DNA of 39,821 nucleotides from Desulfosudis oleivorans (lineage in GTDB: Bacteria > Desulfobacterota > Desulfobacteria > Desulfobacterales > SURF-7). Within the stretch, counting starts at the first letter, position 1; each line of letters begins with the position of its first letter. The position numbers and the translations under genes were made by a program. Shown piece by piece: positions 18,898 through 27,682 of this stretch. The DNA is taken from the NCBI GenBank assembly GCA_020723325.1, contig DYJD01000003.1, positions 1 to 39,821 of the forward strand, written 5' to 3'. The notes beneath the pieces are model-generated. The model had not been told where the DNA came from. It did no database searches and worked only from the letters and a program-made list of their open reading frames with translations.

Positions 18898-19293
18898 ATG
18901 GTTCCCTTGGAAAGCATTCTCCTTTACACCTCCCCCAGCCAGAATGACGGTTTCAGAATGCAGTCGATGGTGGAAAAATCCATTTCCCATGAAAACATTA
19001 TTATCGTCCGCCAGATGGAGAATTTATCACGGGTTCTCCGGCAGCCGCTGAACGGCATCACGGCGGCCATTATTCGAGTCGGATCGGATGAAGAATTGGT
19101 GGATCTTATGGGCATCCGGGATTTGTTGCTGCGCATTCCCATGATCCTGGTTTTGCCCAACCAGGAAAAAACCACCATTCACAAAGGACATGTTTTGCGG
19201 CCCCGTTATTTGACCTATGGGGATACGGATTGGGGCGTGGTTGAGGATGTGTTTCGCAAGATGGTCGGCCGGGCCGCCAGCGCCTGCCAGTGA
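18898..19293 (+). CDS. hypothetical protein, degenerate receiver-like
   Basis: I do not recognise this 131-residue protein by name. The alternating strand/helix pattern (SILLYTSP at the N-terminus, AAIIRVGSDEELVDL in the middle, IPMILVLPNQE, then RPRYLTYGDTDWGVVEDVFRKMV) resembles the receiver fold of response regulators. There is no acidic cluster after strand 1 and no phosphorylatable aspartate at the end of strand 3, so it would not be a normal phospho-acceptor. The start is the ATG preceded by GGAAAGGA; an upstream ATG at 18838 lacks a ribosome binding site. It probably forms an operon with the gene 59 bases downstream. Confidence 0.75.
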   Translation: MVPLESILLYTSPSQNDGFRMQSMVEKSISHENIIIVRQMENLSRVLRQPLNGITAAIIRVGSDEELVDLMGIRDLLLRIPMILVLPNQEKTTIHKGHVLRPRYLTYGDTDWGVVEDVFRKMVGRAASACQ

Positions 19294-19352
19294 AGCTGCC
19301 GGGCAAAGCATAACCGTTCCGGGCCGACGGCCTTAGGACAGCAGGAGGGAGT

Positions 19353-19595
19353 ATGACCAAGGAAGAAATACTCAAACATCTGGAAAGTGGTTTTCACCGC
19401 GTGCTTTTTCCCTTAACCGCGCCCGGCGACCGCCAGGCCGTGAGCATGGCCATTAAAGCCTTTATTATTGAAAATGCCGGCCGTTTCTCTGGTCAGGAGC
19501 TGATGGCCCGTTTCAGCACCATGGAAAAAGGCCTGACCTTGTTCCTGAATTACTTGGAATCGGACCAGGTCCCCAAATCCACGACGATTCATTGA
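19353..19595 (+). CDS. hypothetical 80-residue protein
   Basis: Small soluble protein with no signal peptide or membrane segment, predicted mostly helical (EEILKHLESGFHRVL, then DRQAVSMAIKAFIIENA, then ATMEKG-like and LFLNYLESD segments). I do not recognise the family. An AGGAGG lies four bases before the ATG, so translation is likely. It follows the receiver-like gene by 59 bases and is followed by a strong AT-rich hairpin terminator, so the two genes look like one short transcription unit separate from the pilin operon. Confidence 0.75.
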   Translation: MTKEEILKHLESGFHRVLFPLTAPGDRQAVSMAIKAFIIENAGRFSGQELMARFSTMEKGLTLFLNYLESDQVPKSTTIH

Positions 19596-19669
19596 TAATC
19601 AAGCTCCGCTCTGCTGCATTCAGCGCTCCAAAGGTCAAGCACCCTGCATTCATGCCATCTTGTTCAAGT

Positions 19670-19713
19670 ATTAAAAGATTTAATACCTGGGTATTAAATC
19701 TTTTAATTTTTTT
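19670..19713 (+). terminator. AT-rich intrinsic terminator, perfect 17-bp stem
   Basis: Bases 19670-19686 pair without mismatch with 19691-19707 around a CTGG loop, and a run of seven T (19707-19713) follows. It closes the two-gene unit upstream and insulates the pilin operon. Confidence 0.85.
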
Positions 19714-19944
19714 GCCTTTGCCAATGCCGGCTGATGCTGGTGAGGGCATGAAAGCATATATGGACGATATATAAAAATATATAATGATAACAATTTGCAA
19801 ACCATGGTGGGATAGGTTGCTTGAGACGGCTGGGGAGGATCTGAAGGCTTGGCATATTATTTGTATGAACAGGTTGATGAAAGTAAAAAATTTCATATTC
19901 AAATGGGAAGGTCAATGCAAACAGGAGCTCGGAGAACGAATACA
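19714..19944. other. leader of the pilin operon
   Basis: About 230 bases without a supported gene. The pilin reading frame is open through the second half, but the family N-terminus and the nearest plausible ribosome binding site support a start at 19945. The region contains AT-rich runs (19755-19795) and a sigma-54-like site at 19850-19865. Confidence 0.5.
19850..19865 (+). promoter_or_regulatory. possible sigma-54-type promoter for pilin operon
   Basis: TGGCATATTATTTGTA matches the sigma-54 pattern TGGCAC-N5-TTGCA in the -24 part (TGGCA) and in spacing, but the -12 GC is GT. Pilin genes are often sigma-54 dependent, which is the reason to note it. The mismatch in a highly conserved position keeps confidence low. 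Confidence 0.22.
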
Positions 19945-20523
19945 ATGGGAAGAAAAAAGCGCTTTTTTCTCGGCAACCGCAGCGGGCATTCAAAGGCAAC
20001 CGTGACCGGATTCACCATCATTGAGGTCGTGATTGCCCTTGCCATCATTGCGATTCTTTCGTCAATTGCAATACCGAATATGATAAGCTATCGAAGTAAT
20101 TCCCAGTTCAGAGCCGCTGTTCAGAACATCTACGCAAGTCTGCAGAGTGCCAGACTGAGTGCGATCAAAAACAATATCAATTGCGGTGTGGCTTTTAATC
20201 AAGCCATCAACGGTATTACTTATAGTTATGTGGTTTACAATGATACCGTCACTGCGGATGGCAGGTATACAGCCACCGAGAGGATTGTCACTTCCGGAAT
20301 CCTGTCACGTTATGGTTCTGCACGATTCGATACCACCCAGGGCGATGGCAGCGGCACGAGTCTGGGGGGACCGCAGAAGCGGTTTTTTTTCGGCTCGAAC
20401 GGCTTTCCCAGACACATCAATGGAGCTAGCCTCGTCCCGGACAGCGGTGTGATTTTTCTAACCGACGGCAATAACAAGGCCCAAATTCAGGTGAAAACGA
20501 CCGGGTTCATCAGCATCAACTAA
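19945..20523 (+). CDS. type IV pilus minor pilin, FimT/GspH-like
   Basis: A pseudopilin of the FimT/FimU/GspH type, thought to prime assembly of the pilus with the other minor pilins. From the chosen ATG (GGAG ten bases upstream) it has 192 residues: a basic 22-residue leader, the PilD cleavage site G22|F23 followed by TIIE with Glu at +5, a hydrophobic helix to about residue 45, then a GspH-like globular domain beginning FRAAVQNIYASLQSARLSAI. Earlier in-frame ATGs (19849, 19903, 19915) would only lengthen the leader. First gene of a six-gene operon. Confidence 0.9.
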   Translation: MGRKKRFFLGNRSGHSKATVTGFTIIEVVIALAIIAILSSIAIPNMISYRSNSQFRAAVQNIYASLQSARLSAIKNNINCGVAFNQAINGITYSYVVYNDTVTADGRYTATERIVTSGILSRYGSARFDTTQGDGSGTSLGGPQKRFFFGSNGFPRHINGASLVPDSGVIFLTDGNNKAQIQVKTTGFISIN

Positions 20524-20546
20524 TTCAGGCTAAAGGATGGAGTCAC

Positions 20547-21263
20547 ATGGCCGATGCAATCAGCAAACACTCGAATTACAGAAGGCAGTTAAGTGGTCTT
20601 GGTTTTACCCTGGTGGAGCTGCTGATCACCATGGCCATCGCCTCGGTGGTCATGCTGGCGGCTTTTAAGGCATTCGAATCTCAGTCTAGAGTCACCAATA
20701 CCCAGCGGGCGGTGGTGGAACAGCATCAGAACGCAAGGGCCGCTATTCAGATAATGACCAAGGAAATTCAAAATGCCGGGAGCGATCCGGTAAATTTCAC
20801 TGTTAAGGCCGGCTCCGGTTTTTCTTTCGCCGATGTCAGCACCTGTACTTTTTCCTTGGACTTCACCGGTGGTGAAAATAATCTCTATGATGACGACAAA
20901 GACGAACAGGTCGATAACTTTGAGACCTATGACGGAAAAATCACGCCGGCCTTAGGTGAGGTGATCACCTATCGTTTAAACAACAGCCAGATTGAAAGGG
21001 ACAGCGGTACCGGTTGGGTCACGGTGGCCGAGAATATTCAATCCTTGGTGTTTACTTATCTGGATGAAGACAATGCCATTTTAGCCACGCCGGTGGCCAA
21101 CCTGAGCGATATTCGAAAAGTGCGTATCGCCCTGGTGGCCAGTATCGCCGATGTGGGTATGGGTATGGCTTCCGTTTCCCATAAAAATAACAAGATGGCC
21201 CAGCATGACATGCGGATATCCAGTGAAGTCAAGGTTCGAAACATGTGGTTTGATAAGTTATAG
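20547..21263 (+). CDS. pilW: type IV pilus minor pilin PilW
   Basis: The 238-residue prepilin has a 19-residue leader, cleavage G19|F20, TLVE with Glu at +5 and a hydrophobic helix, followed by the conserved SRVTNTQRAVVEQHQNARAA region and MTKEIQNAG typical of PilW. A stretch YDDDKDEQVDNFETYDG near residues 112-128 is strongly acidic and could bind calcium. PilW is part of the minor-pilin complex that carries PilY1 to the pilus tip. It starts 23 bases after the FimT-like gene, with AAAGGATGGAG upstream. Confidence 0.92.
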   Translation: MADAISKHSNYRRQLSGLGFTLVELLITMAIASVVMLAAFKAFESQSRVTNTQRAVVEQHQNARAAIQIMTKEIQNAGSDPVNFTVKAGSGFSFADVSTCTFSLDFTGGENNLYDDDKDEQVDNFETYDGKITPALGEVITYRLNNSQIERDSGTGWVTVAENIQSLVFTYLDEDNAILATPVANLSDIRKVRIALVASIADVGMGMASVSHKNNKMAQHDMRISSEVKVRNMWFDKL

Positions 21264-21280
21264 CAAGCAAGGGGGATCGA

Positions 21281-21922
21281 ATGAATATAACGGAATATGG
21301 AACTCATCCAAACGATATGGCCGGATTTACGTTGCTGGAAGTACTCATCGCCATTGCTGTCCTATCCATCGGAATTCTGGCGGTGTCCTCCATGCAGATT
21401 TCGGCTACCACAGGCAACGCGGCGGCCGAGCGCACCTTTGAGCGGACGTATATTGCCGCAGCCCAGATGGAGCGCATCGTAAGCCAGCCGTATGACAATA
21501 TCGTCAGCGCCAGTCCAGCCATGCCCGTCATCACCGCAGCAAAAGGAGGAGTCGACCTCAATGCTGACGGTTCGATTGATGAAACGGATGGAACCGACAA
21601 CGACGGTGACGGCTTGACTGATGAAGCCGATGAAATCGATAGAATCGACAATGATGGCGACGGGTTGGTTGATGAAGCGGATGAAAGTGCTTGCATAGGC
21701 AATGGACTCGACGACGACGGTGACGGTTTTATTGATGAGGCCGACGAAACCGGTTGTCGCTATAGTTGCTCATGGACCGTAGTGAACAATGATGTCATGA
21801 TCGATACCAAGACAGTCACTTTGACATTTATAGAGAATTTGAGTGGTCCTTCAGTTCCGCTTGCTAAACGAAAGACCCGTCAAATAACACTAACCAATTT
21901 TGTTGCTAGAGGTCAGAAATGA
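21281..21922 (+). CDS. pilV: type IV pilus minor pilin PilV with Asp-rich repeat insert
   Basis: The 213-residue prepilin has a short leader, cleavage G15|F16, TLLE with Glu at +5, and the PilV-type helix LIAIAVLSIGILAVSSMQ. Between residues about 92 and 157 lie three copies of a DNDGDGLTDEAD-like unit preceded by DLNADGSID, resembling calcium-binding repeats of thrombospondin type 3 or dockerin/EF-hand type. Three cysteines (138, 159, 163) are close to the insert. The remaining C-terminal beta region (CSWTVVNN onward) is typical of PilV. AAGGGGG precedes the ATG. Its stop overlaps the pilX start. Confidence 0.9.
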   Translation: MNITEYGTHPNDMAGFTLLEVLIAIAVLSIGILAVSSMQISATTGNAAAERTFERTYIAAAQMERIVSQPYDNIVSASPAMPVITAAKGGVDLNADGSIDETDGTDNDGDGLTDEADEIDRIDNDGDGLVDEADESACIGNGLDDDGDGFIDEADETGCRYSCSWTVVNNDVMIDTKTVTLTFIENLSGPSVPLAKRKTRQITLTNFVARGQK

Positions 21923-22587
21923 ATAGAAAAAAAACATGGATTGATCCCCATAATGAAAGAGGTTCGATCATCGTTATCGTATTGCTGATTCTGTGCATTG
22001 TCACTGTAATCGGTATTTCCTCCTTGGATACCACCGTGATCGAACAACAGGTTGTGAGCAATGATCAGAATAAAAAAATCGCCACCTACAATGCCGACGG
22101 CGGGGTTTTTTTAACCACCAAAATAATTTCACGGGTGCTGCAGGACCAGGAACCTGTGATCACGGATTTTGACGCCACCAAGATGATCTATGTGAAGGGT
22201 ACGGCAGATCCTCCCGCCGCGGACGCAGCTAGTCTTTTTTTCAATGAAATCATGGGTTATAAGGATATATTGAACCGTGATTATTATGACATAGACCCGG
22301 ATCTGCGTTTTACCGTATACGACTCAACCGACCCGCGACCCAATAACGACCCTCTGAAACGCAAGTTCACCATAGACGCGGACATCCGGCGCATCACCAC
22401 CCGGCCGCTCCGCGGCGGCGGTGTTGAATTCGCCACAGGGTATGAAGGTATCGGTTCAGGAATACTCGGCGGCGCAGCCACTTATTACGCCGAAACTGTC
22501 CGGGGAACCGGACCGCGTGACAGTGTTAATGAAATTTATGTAGAATATCGTAAAGTTATCGGCATTCCAAATGCGGGGGAATTATGA
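21919..22587 (+). CDS. pilX: type IV pilus assembly protein PilX
   Basis: The 222-residue protein starts with the PilX N-terminal region: ERGSIIVIVLLILCIVTVIGISSLDTT forms one membrane helix (written here as about residues 13-39), followed by the typical EQQVVSNDQNKKIATYNADGG. As usual for PilX, the position equivalent to Glu5 is not glutamate. Its role is in the minor-pilin complex with PilV, PilW and PilY1. Start and stop overlap pilV and pilY1 respectively by four bases (ATGA), indicating coupled translation through the block. Confidence 0.9.
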   Translation: MNRKKTWIDPHNERGSIIVIVLLILCIVTVIGISSLDTTVIEQQVVSNDQNKKIATYNADGGVFLTTKIISRVLQDQEPVITDFDATKMIYVKGTADPPAADAASLFFNEIMGYKDILNRDYYDIDPDLRFTVYDSTDPRPNNDPLKRKFTIDADIRRITTRPLRGGGVEFATGYEGIGSGILGGAATYYAETVRGTGPRDSVNEIYVEYRKVIGIPNAGEL

Positions 22588-25500
22588 AACTAAGACATCG
22601 TATTGTGATTTGGAGTCTGGCGGCATGGATGCTGGCTTGTGGTTTTTTCAACAGGTCTGCCTGGGCGGCGGAGCCGGTCATAACCGACTACACGGCTATG
22701 CCCATCTTTATCGAACAAGCCTCGGCCAAGCCCAATATTTTGATCATGCTGGACAATTCAGGCAGCATGAACACCTGGGCTTATCAAGGTCAGGCCTACA
22801 ACTGCAGCCCGCAGTGGACCCAGGTGGGCTCTTCCACGGACGACGCCCAGCAAAACACCGCCTCACCCTATGCGGTGGTTTTAACCGACAATGAATTGAA
22901 CTTGGGGCAGAAGCCTGTGGGTCTGCGCTTCAAGAACGTGCGCATCCCCCGGGGATCCACCATCGTCAATGCCTATCTGCGCTTCAGGGCCTCGGCTAAT
23001 GCCGCCGGCGCCAGCCTGACCATCAGGGGCCAGGCTGCTGACAACCCCTCCACCTTCAGCACCGCCAACAACAATATTACCGGTCGTACCACCACCACGG
23101 CATCGGTTTCCTGGACCACCGGGGCCTGGTCCAACAACACCCTTTACAGCAGCCCGTCTGTTACGACCATCGTGCAAGAACTGGTGAACCGCCAGGGCTG
23201 GAACTCGGGCAATAATATCGTTATAACCATGACCGGCAGCGGTGCGGCCAATGCCGTGAGCTATAACAGCGCTGCGGCCAACGCCCCGGAACTTTATCTG
23301 GAATGGACCTCGGATTGCAGTACCTATTACGGTTATTTCAGCCCCTATCATAAATACCGCTACAACAGCAACATCTTTGAAATCGACGACGCGGCCGGCA
23401 CCTGGTCCGGCAATTTTCTCAATTTCCTCACCATGAAACGGGTGGACGTGGTGCGCAAGGTCATGACCGGCGGCAAAGCCGTAAGCACCCAGGGTACCGG
23501 CGCCCGGCAATTGCGGGGGGAGGATACCGGCACCGGCTATGCCCACCTGTTCAACATGACCAACGCTAATTTGACGGGTTTGGCCCCTTACACGGTTGAC
23601 AACTGGTATGGGGTGAGAAACGGTAATATCTATGTGGACACGGACAATTCCCCCTGGGACACGGCCAACGCCAACGTATTCAATATCCGGGTGCAAAAGG
23701 ACCCGGCCTTTGAACCAGAGGATTTTATCATTCCGGATGCCAGCAATCTGAACTCGGCGTATATTGCCGGGGTCATGCAGAAGGTAGGCTCCCAGGCCCG
23801 CTGGGGCAACATCTGGTTCAACAACGACGGTTCCTGGTATGGCGCCAACAACGAGGCCAACGGCGGCTCGGTCCAGCATGCCATCGGCAAATCCCCCTTT
23901 GCCACCATGCTGTCGGACATGGCCAACCAGGCCTGCAGCACCTGGACCCCCCTCGGCGAAACCTATTACGTGGCCATGCAGCATTTCAGGAACCAAGCCG
24001 CGGATACGAGTATCGGCTTTCCCAACGGCTGCGCCAAGGAGGGGGCCAATTTCGATCCTTATGACGGCGGCGAAATCTGCGCCAAGAACTTCGTCCTGCT
24101 CCTCACGGACGGCGAATCCACCAAGGACGGCTGGGTGCCGAACACCTACAAAGATTACGCCGACGCCACGGACGTTTTTTTGACTCCGGCGGTCAGCACA
24201 GGATATGATGATAATGCCGGCCGCTTTGGCAGCGGCGGCTCGGATTTTCTGAAAGACGTCGCCTTATATGCCCGCACCAATGATCTGCGGGCGGACAAGG
24301 CCGGAATCCAAAACATATTGTTGTATAATGTGTATGCCGCTTTCGGCTCGGGCACGGAAAATGGCCGGGATCTGCTCATGGAGGCGGCCCGCAACGGCGG
24401 CTTCACGGACCGCAACGGCAACAACCGGCCGGACGGCAGCACCACTTCGCCGGCTTCCGAGCGCACGGAATGGGACGAGGACGGGGACGGGATTCCGGAC
24501 AATTACTATGAAGCCGACGACGGCTACCTGCTTCAAAATCAAATTCTAAAAGCCATCACCGACATTCTGAAACGGGCTTCCTCGGGTACGGCCGCCTCGG
24601 TGTTGGCCACCAACGAGGAAGGCGAGGGCAACATGACCCAGGCCTATTTCAAACCCTCGGTCACCAGCGGCGGCAAGGAAATTACCTGGACCGGCTACAT
24701 GCAATCCCTGTGGGTGGATTCCTGCGGCCATCTGCGGGAAGACAACAATCAAAACCAAATGCTGGACGTGACCGGCGCGAATAAGGATAAAATCGTTGAA
24801 TTCTTTTATGACTCCGCCACCTCGGAAACCCGGGTCAAACGTTATACCAGCCATCCCCGGTATTCATCCCCTGATCTTTGTGAAGACCTGGGGGTGGCTG
24901 CCGACTATGCCTATGAAACCATCGATCTGGACGAGGTCGTGCCGATTTTCGAAGCCGGCAGCAACCTGGTGAACATCCCGGCCGCGGACCGCAAGATTTT
25001 TACCTTCATCGACAAGGACAATGATGGGGTCGTGGATGCGGATGCCAATAACTTTGACGCAACCGGTGAAATGGTTCAGTTCAAAGCCAGCACCGCCGTA
25101 GCTTCCCTGGGGACCATCCCCAACTCGGATGCGGCTTATTATATCAAACCCTATCTGGGGGTGCGCGACGGCTCGGCCTACAGTTATCTCGGGGGCAGCC
25201 AGGATGCGCGGGTGATCAACCTGATCAACTATATCCGCGGGGTGGATATCACGGGCTGCCGCAACCGCACCATGCTCATCGATGAAGCGGACCATGTCTG
25301 GAAATTGGGCGACATTATTTACTCCACGCCGGTGACTGTGGCCAAACCATCGGAAAATTTCCACATGCTCTATAGGGATTCATCATACCAGGAATTTTAT
25401 AACACCTATAAAAATCGTGAGACGGTGATTTACGTGGGCGCCAACGACGGCATGCTGCATGCCTTTACTTCATGGGTATATGACAGCGCTACACGCACAT

Positions 25501-27182
25501 ATACCAAACCAGCAGTGGCGCCGGGCAGTGAGGAGATCGGCGATGAAATCTGGGCCTATATCCCCCAGACCCTCTTGCCGCATCTCAAATGGCTGGCATC
25601 GCCGGCCTACAGCCATACATATTATGTGGATATGAAACCCCGGGTATTCGACGCCAAAATCAATACGGGCAATACCTGGGGCACTTTCATGCTGCTCGGG
25701 CTGCGCATGGGCGGCAAGCACATCTGGTGCGAAAACGAGGATTTTGCCTACGACGGCAGCGCCAATGACACCCGGCATTTTTATCCGACTTACACCTTGC
25801 TGAACATCACCGATCCGCGCAATCCGAAAGTGGTTTGGGAAAGAACCTACAGCAATCTCGGCTTTGCCATGAGCACGCCTTCCATCGTCAAGGTGGACGA
25901 CAGCTGGTTTGCGGTATTCGGTTCCGGACCCACGCAATATTCGGGCTGGTCCTCCCAGGCCGGACGGATCTTCGTGGTGAACCTTGCCACCGGCCAACCC
26001 TATACTTCCGGGGGAAATGATTGGCGTTTCCAGACCGCTGAAACCGAAGCCTTCATGAGTTCTCCGGCTGCTTTTGACAAGAACTTGAATTACAATGTGG
26101 ACGCGATTTATATCAATGAAACCTATGACGCCAATGCCAACAACACCACCAACAACAACGGCCGGGCCGACTTTCGGGGCAAGGTCTACCGCATCGGGAT
26201 TCCATGTTCTCCCTGCACAAACATCCCTGTTCCTGTTTACAATGAAGATCCTTCCACCTGGACCATGTCGGAGATGTTCAACATCGATCGCCCCATCACC
26301 GGAGCACCTTCCATAAGTATCGGTACCAACGAGTCGGTATGGGTCTATTTCGGCACCGGCCGTTTCATCAGCAGGCACGGCGATCCGGATTGGGGCAATG
26401 CCTCGGCCAGTTATCCGGACACATCGGATGCCATCCCGGATTTCGACGATCGCAAAGATCCGCAGCAACAATATTTTATCGGCCTGAGCGATCCTTTTTA
26501 CAACAGCGAAAAGTACGACACGGACGGAGACGGACAGGTGGATGCGGGAGAGTATTTTCTAAATTTCAGTCTTACCAAGCCCTCCATGACCCTCAGCGAT
26601 CTTTTCAATTCAAGCACGGTAAGGATCGGTTACTCGACCGCCACCAGAAGCACCCTCGTTTTCAACGCCGGGAGCACCAGTTTATATAATGAAAGCCCGG
26701 ATTTCGGCGAAAACGGCAAGTGGGAAGTATTCACCAAGTTTGTGCGCAAGACATACGACGGCTGGTATGTCCCATTAAACACACCCGGCGGCTCAGCTCC
26801 TTCGGAAAAGATGACTTCCAAATCGGCGATCTTGGGCGAGATCACTTTGAATACCTCCTATACGCCGGTGAGCGATACTTGCCAGTTCGGCGGATCATCC
26901 GGCCTTTATGCGGTTTATTTCGAAACCGGCACAGCCTACAGGGAACATGTCCTGCGGGGGCAAACCAATGGTCAGGTTACTTATGATGGAAAAACCTACG
27001 ACATTGTGGCGCCGAAGAATACAGTCGGCATGGTGGGTGCCCCGCCCCCCAGCATCGGCATACATGTGGGTAAGGAAGAAGGCGCCACGGCTTTTGTGCA
27101 ACAAAGCACCGGCGAGATCATTTCCGTCAAGGTGGATCCTGCACCGATCAAAAGCGGTTTGAGCAATTGGCACAACAGATAG
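22584..27182 (+). CDS. pilY1: type IV pilus tip adhesin PilY1 with extra domain in its VWA region
   Basis: PilY1 is a secreted, pilus-tip protein for adhesion, surface sensing and twitching. The 1532-residue product has a signal peptide ending near AWA-AE (residue 29), a VWA domain with intact metal site DNSGSM (57-62) and TDGES near 508, and the C-terminal quinoprotein-like beta-propeller with YVGANDGMLHAF near 945 and WAYIPQTLLPHLKWL. Calcium-binding loops DKDNDGVVD (near 810) and DTDGDGQVD (near 1312) are seen. Residues about 79-242 are an insertion with GLRFKNVRIPRGSTIVNAYL and RQGWNSGNNIVITMTG, resembling DNRLRE-type beta-sandwich modules. Last large gene of the operon. Confidence 0.93.
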   Translation: MKLRHRIVIWSLAAWMLACGFFNRSAWAAEPVITDYTAMPIFIEQASAKPNILIMLDNSGSMNTWAYQGQAYNCSPQWTQVGSSTDDAQQNTASPYAVVLTDNELNLGQKPVGLRFKNVRIPRGSTIVNAYLRFRASANAAGASLTIRGQAADNPSTFSTANNNITGRTTTTASVSWTTGAWSNNTLYSSPSVTTIVQELVNRQGWNSGNNIVITMTGSGAANAVSYNSAAANAPELYLEWTSDCSTYYGYFSPYHKYRYNSNIFEIDDAAGTWSGNFLNFLTMKRVDVVRKVMTGGKAVSTQGTGARQLRGEDTGTGYAHLFNMTNANLTGLAPYTVDNWYGVRNGNIYVDTDNSPWDTANANVFNIRVQKDPAFEPEDFIIPDASNLNSAYIAGVMQKVGSQARWGNIWFNNDGSWYGANNEANGGSVQHAIGKSPFATMLSDMANQACSTWTPLGETYYVAMQHFRNQAADTSIGFPNGCAKEGANFDPYDGGEICAKNFVLLLTDGESTKDGWVPNTYKDYADATDVFLTPAVSTGYDDNAGRFGSGGSDFLKDVALYARTNDLRADKAGIQNILLYNVYAAFGSGTENGRDLLMEAARNGGFTDRNGNNRPDGSTTSPASERTEWDEDGDGIPDNYYEADDGYLLQNQILKAITDILKRASSGTAASVLATNEEGEGNMTQAYFKPSVTSGGKEITWTGYMQSLWVDSCGHLREDNNQNQMLDVTGANKDKIVEFFYDSATSETRVKRYTSHPRYSSPDLCEDLGVAADYAYETIDLDEVVPIFEAGSNLVNIPAADRKIFTFIDKDNDGVVDADANNFDATGEMVQFKASTAVASLGTIPNSDAAYYIKPYLGVRDGSAYSYLGGSQDARVINLINYIRGVDITGCRNRTMLIDEADHVWKLGDIIYSTPVTVAKPSENFHMLYRDSSYQEFYNTYKNRETVIYVGANDGMLHAFTSWVYDSATRTYTKPAVAPGSEEIGDEIWAYIPQTLLPHLKWLASPAYSHTYYVDMKPRVFDAKINTGNTWGTFMLLGLRMGGKHIWCENEDFAYDGSANDTRHFYPTYTLLNITDPRNPKVVWERTYSNLGFAMSTPSIVKVDDSWFAVFGSGPTQYSGWSSQAGRIFVVNLATGQPYTSGGNDWRFQTAETEAFMSSPAAFDKNLNYNVDAIYINETYDANANNTTNNNGRADFRGKVYRIGIPCSPCTNIPVPVYNEDPSTWTMSEMFNIDRPITGAPSISIGTNESVWVYFGTGRFISRHGDPDWGNASASYPDTSDAIPDFDDRKDPQQQYFIGLSDPFYNSEKYDTDGDGQVDAGEYFLNFSLTKPSMTLSDLFNSSTVRIGYSTATRSTLVFNAGSTSLYNESPDFGENGKWEVFTKFVRKTYDGWYVPLNTPGGSAPSEKMTSKSAILGEITLNTSYTPVSDTCQFGGSSGLYAVYFETGTAYREHVLRGQTNGQVTYDGKTYDIVAPKNTVGMVGAPPPSIGIHVGKEEGATAFVQQSTGEIISVKVDPAPIKSGLSNWHNR

Positions 27183-27229
27183 GAGACAGATTTATGATAA
27201 ACATCACCATCAGCCAAAAGGAGCGTAAC

Positions 27230-27637
27230 ATGGCTTTACAAAATAGAAAACGGGATTTTTACCTGCCTGTCTGGATCATCATGATGGGGTTGCTGTTCCA
27301 TATGATGCCGGGCGTAAGCCGGGCCGAGGACCTGCGCATGGATGACCAATATGTGAAGACCCAGCGCGTGGAGGCCACCATCATCAAAAAACGGCCGGAT
27401 TATATTCAAACCACCCAGGACAAATTCGTGGTGTATACCGCCACCCGGGTTTTCCTGATCAACCCGGAAACCGGGAAGGAGATCAAGGAAATCACCCTGG
27501 CGGAACTGGCCTATCCCTGTCGGGTTTTTATCAACTATGAGGTCCCCCTCAGCAATCAGTTTCATGCCCGCCGCATCGAGGTTGTCAAAGCAGCCACCGG
27601 GGCACGCACGCAATGGACGCCGGAGGTGCCCCAGTAA
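27230..27637 (+). CDS. small secreted protein in the PilY2 position
   Basis: This 135-residue protein has a signal peptide or membrane anchor (VWIIMMGLLFHMMPGVSRA, cleavage near residue 33) and a beta-rich remainder (VEATIIKKRPDYIQTTQDKFVVYTATRV region and ARRIEVVKAATG). Two starts have good ribosome binding sites: ATG 27194 after AGGAGA and ATG 27230 after AAGGAG; the second gives a more normal signal peptide. In Pseudomonas a small secreted protein, PilY2, follows pilY1 in the same place; size and topology match, but I cannot show homology by eye. A strong terminator follows, closing the operon. Confidence 0.8.
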   Translation: MALQNRKRDFYLPVWIIMMGLLFHMMPGVSRAEDLRMDDQYVKTQRVEATIIKKRPDYIQTTQDKFVVYTATRVFLINPETGKEIKEITLAELAYPCRVFINYEVPLSNQFHARRIEVVKAATGARTQWTPEVPQ

Positions 27638-27682
27638 AGCCAAGGGGGTTTGAGCCGAATATCCAGGTAGAATACAATTTGT

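Noticed and set aside
19790-19855. Possible c-di-GMP riboswitch before the pilin operon
   Set aside because: GCAAACCA and GGATAGGT motifs are suggestive, but the remaining conserved core and the paired stems of class I or II are missing.
22881-23996. Long minus-strand open frame opposite pilY1
   Set aside because: Low-complexity Gly/Ala/Val/His-rich translation typical of an antisense shadow of a real gene.
25470-26471. Minus-strand open frame of 333 codons opposite pilY1
   Set aside because: Antisense shadow with no domain seen; the plus-strand propeller domain is clear.
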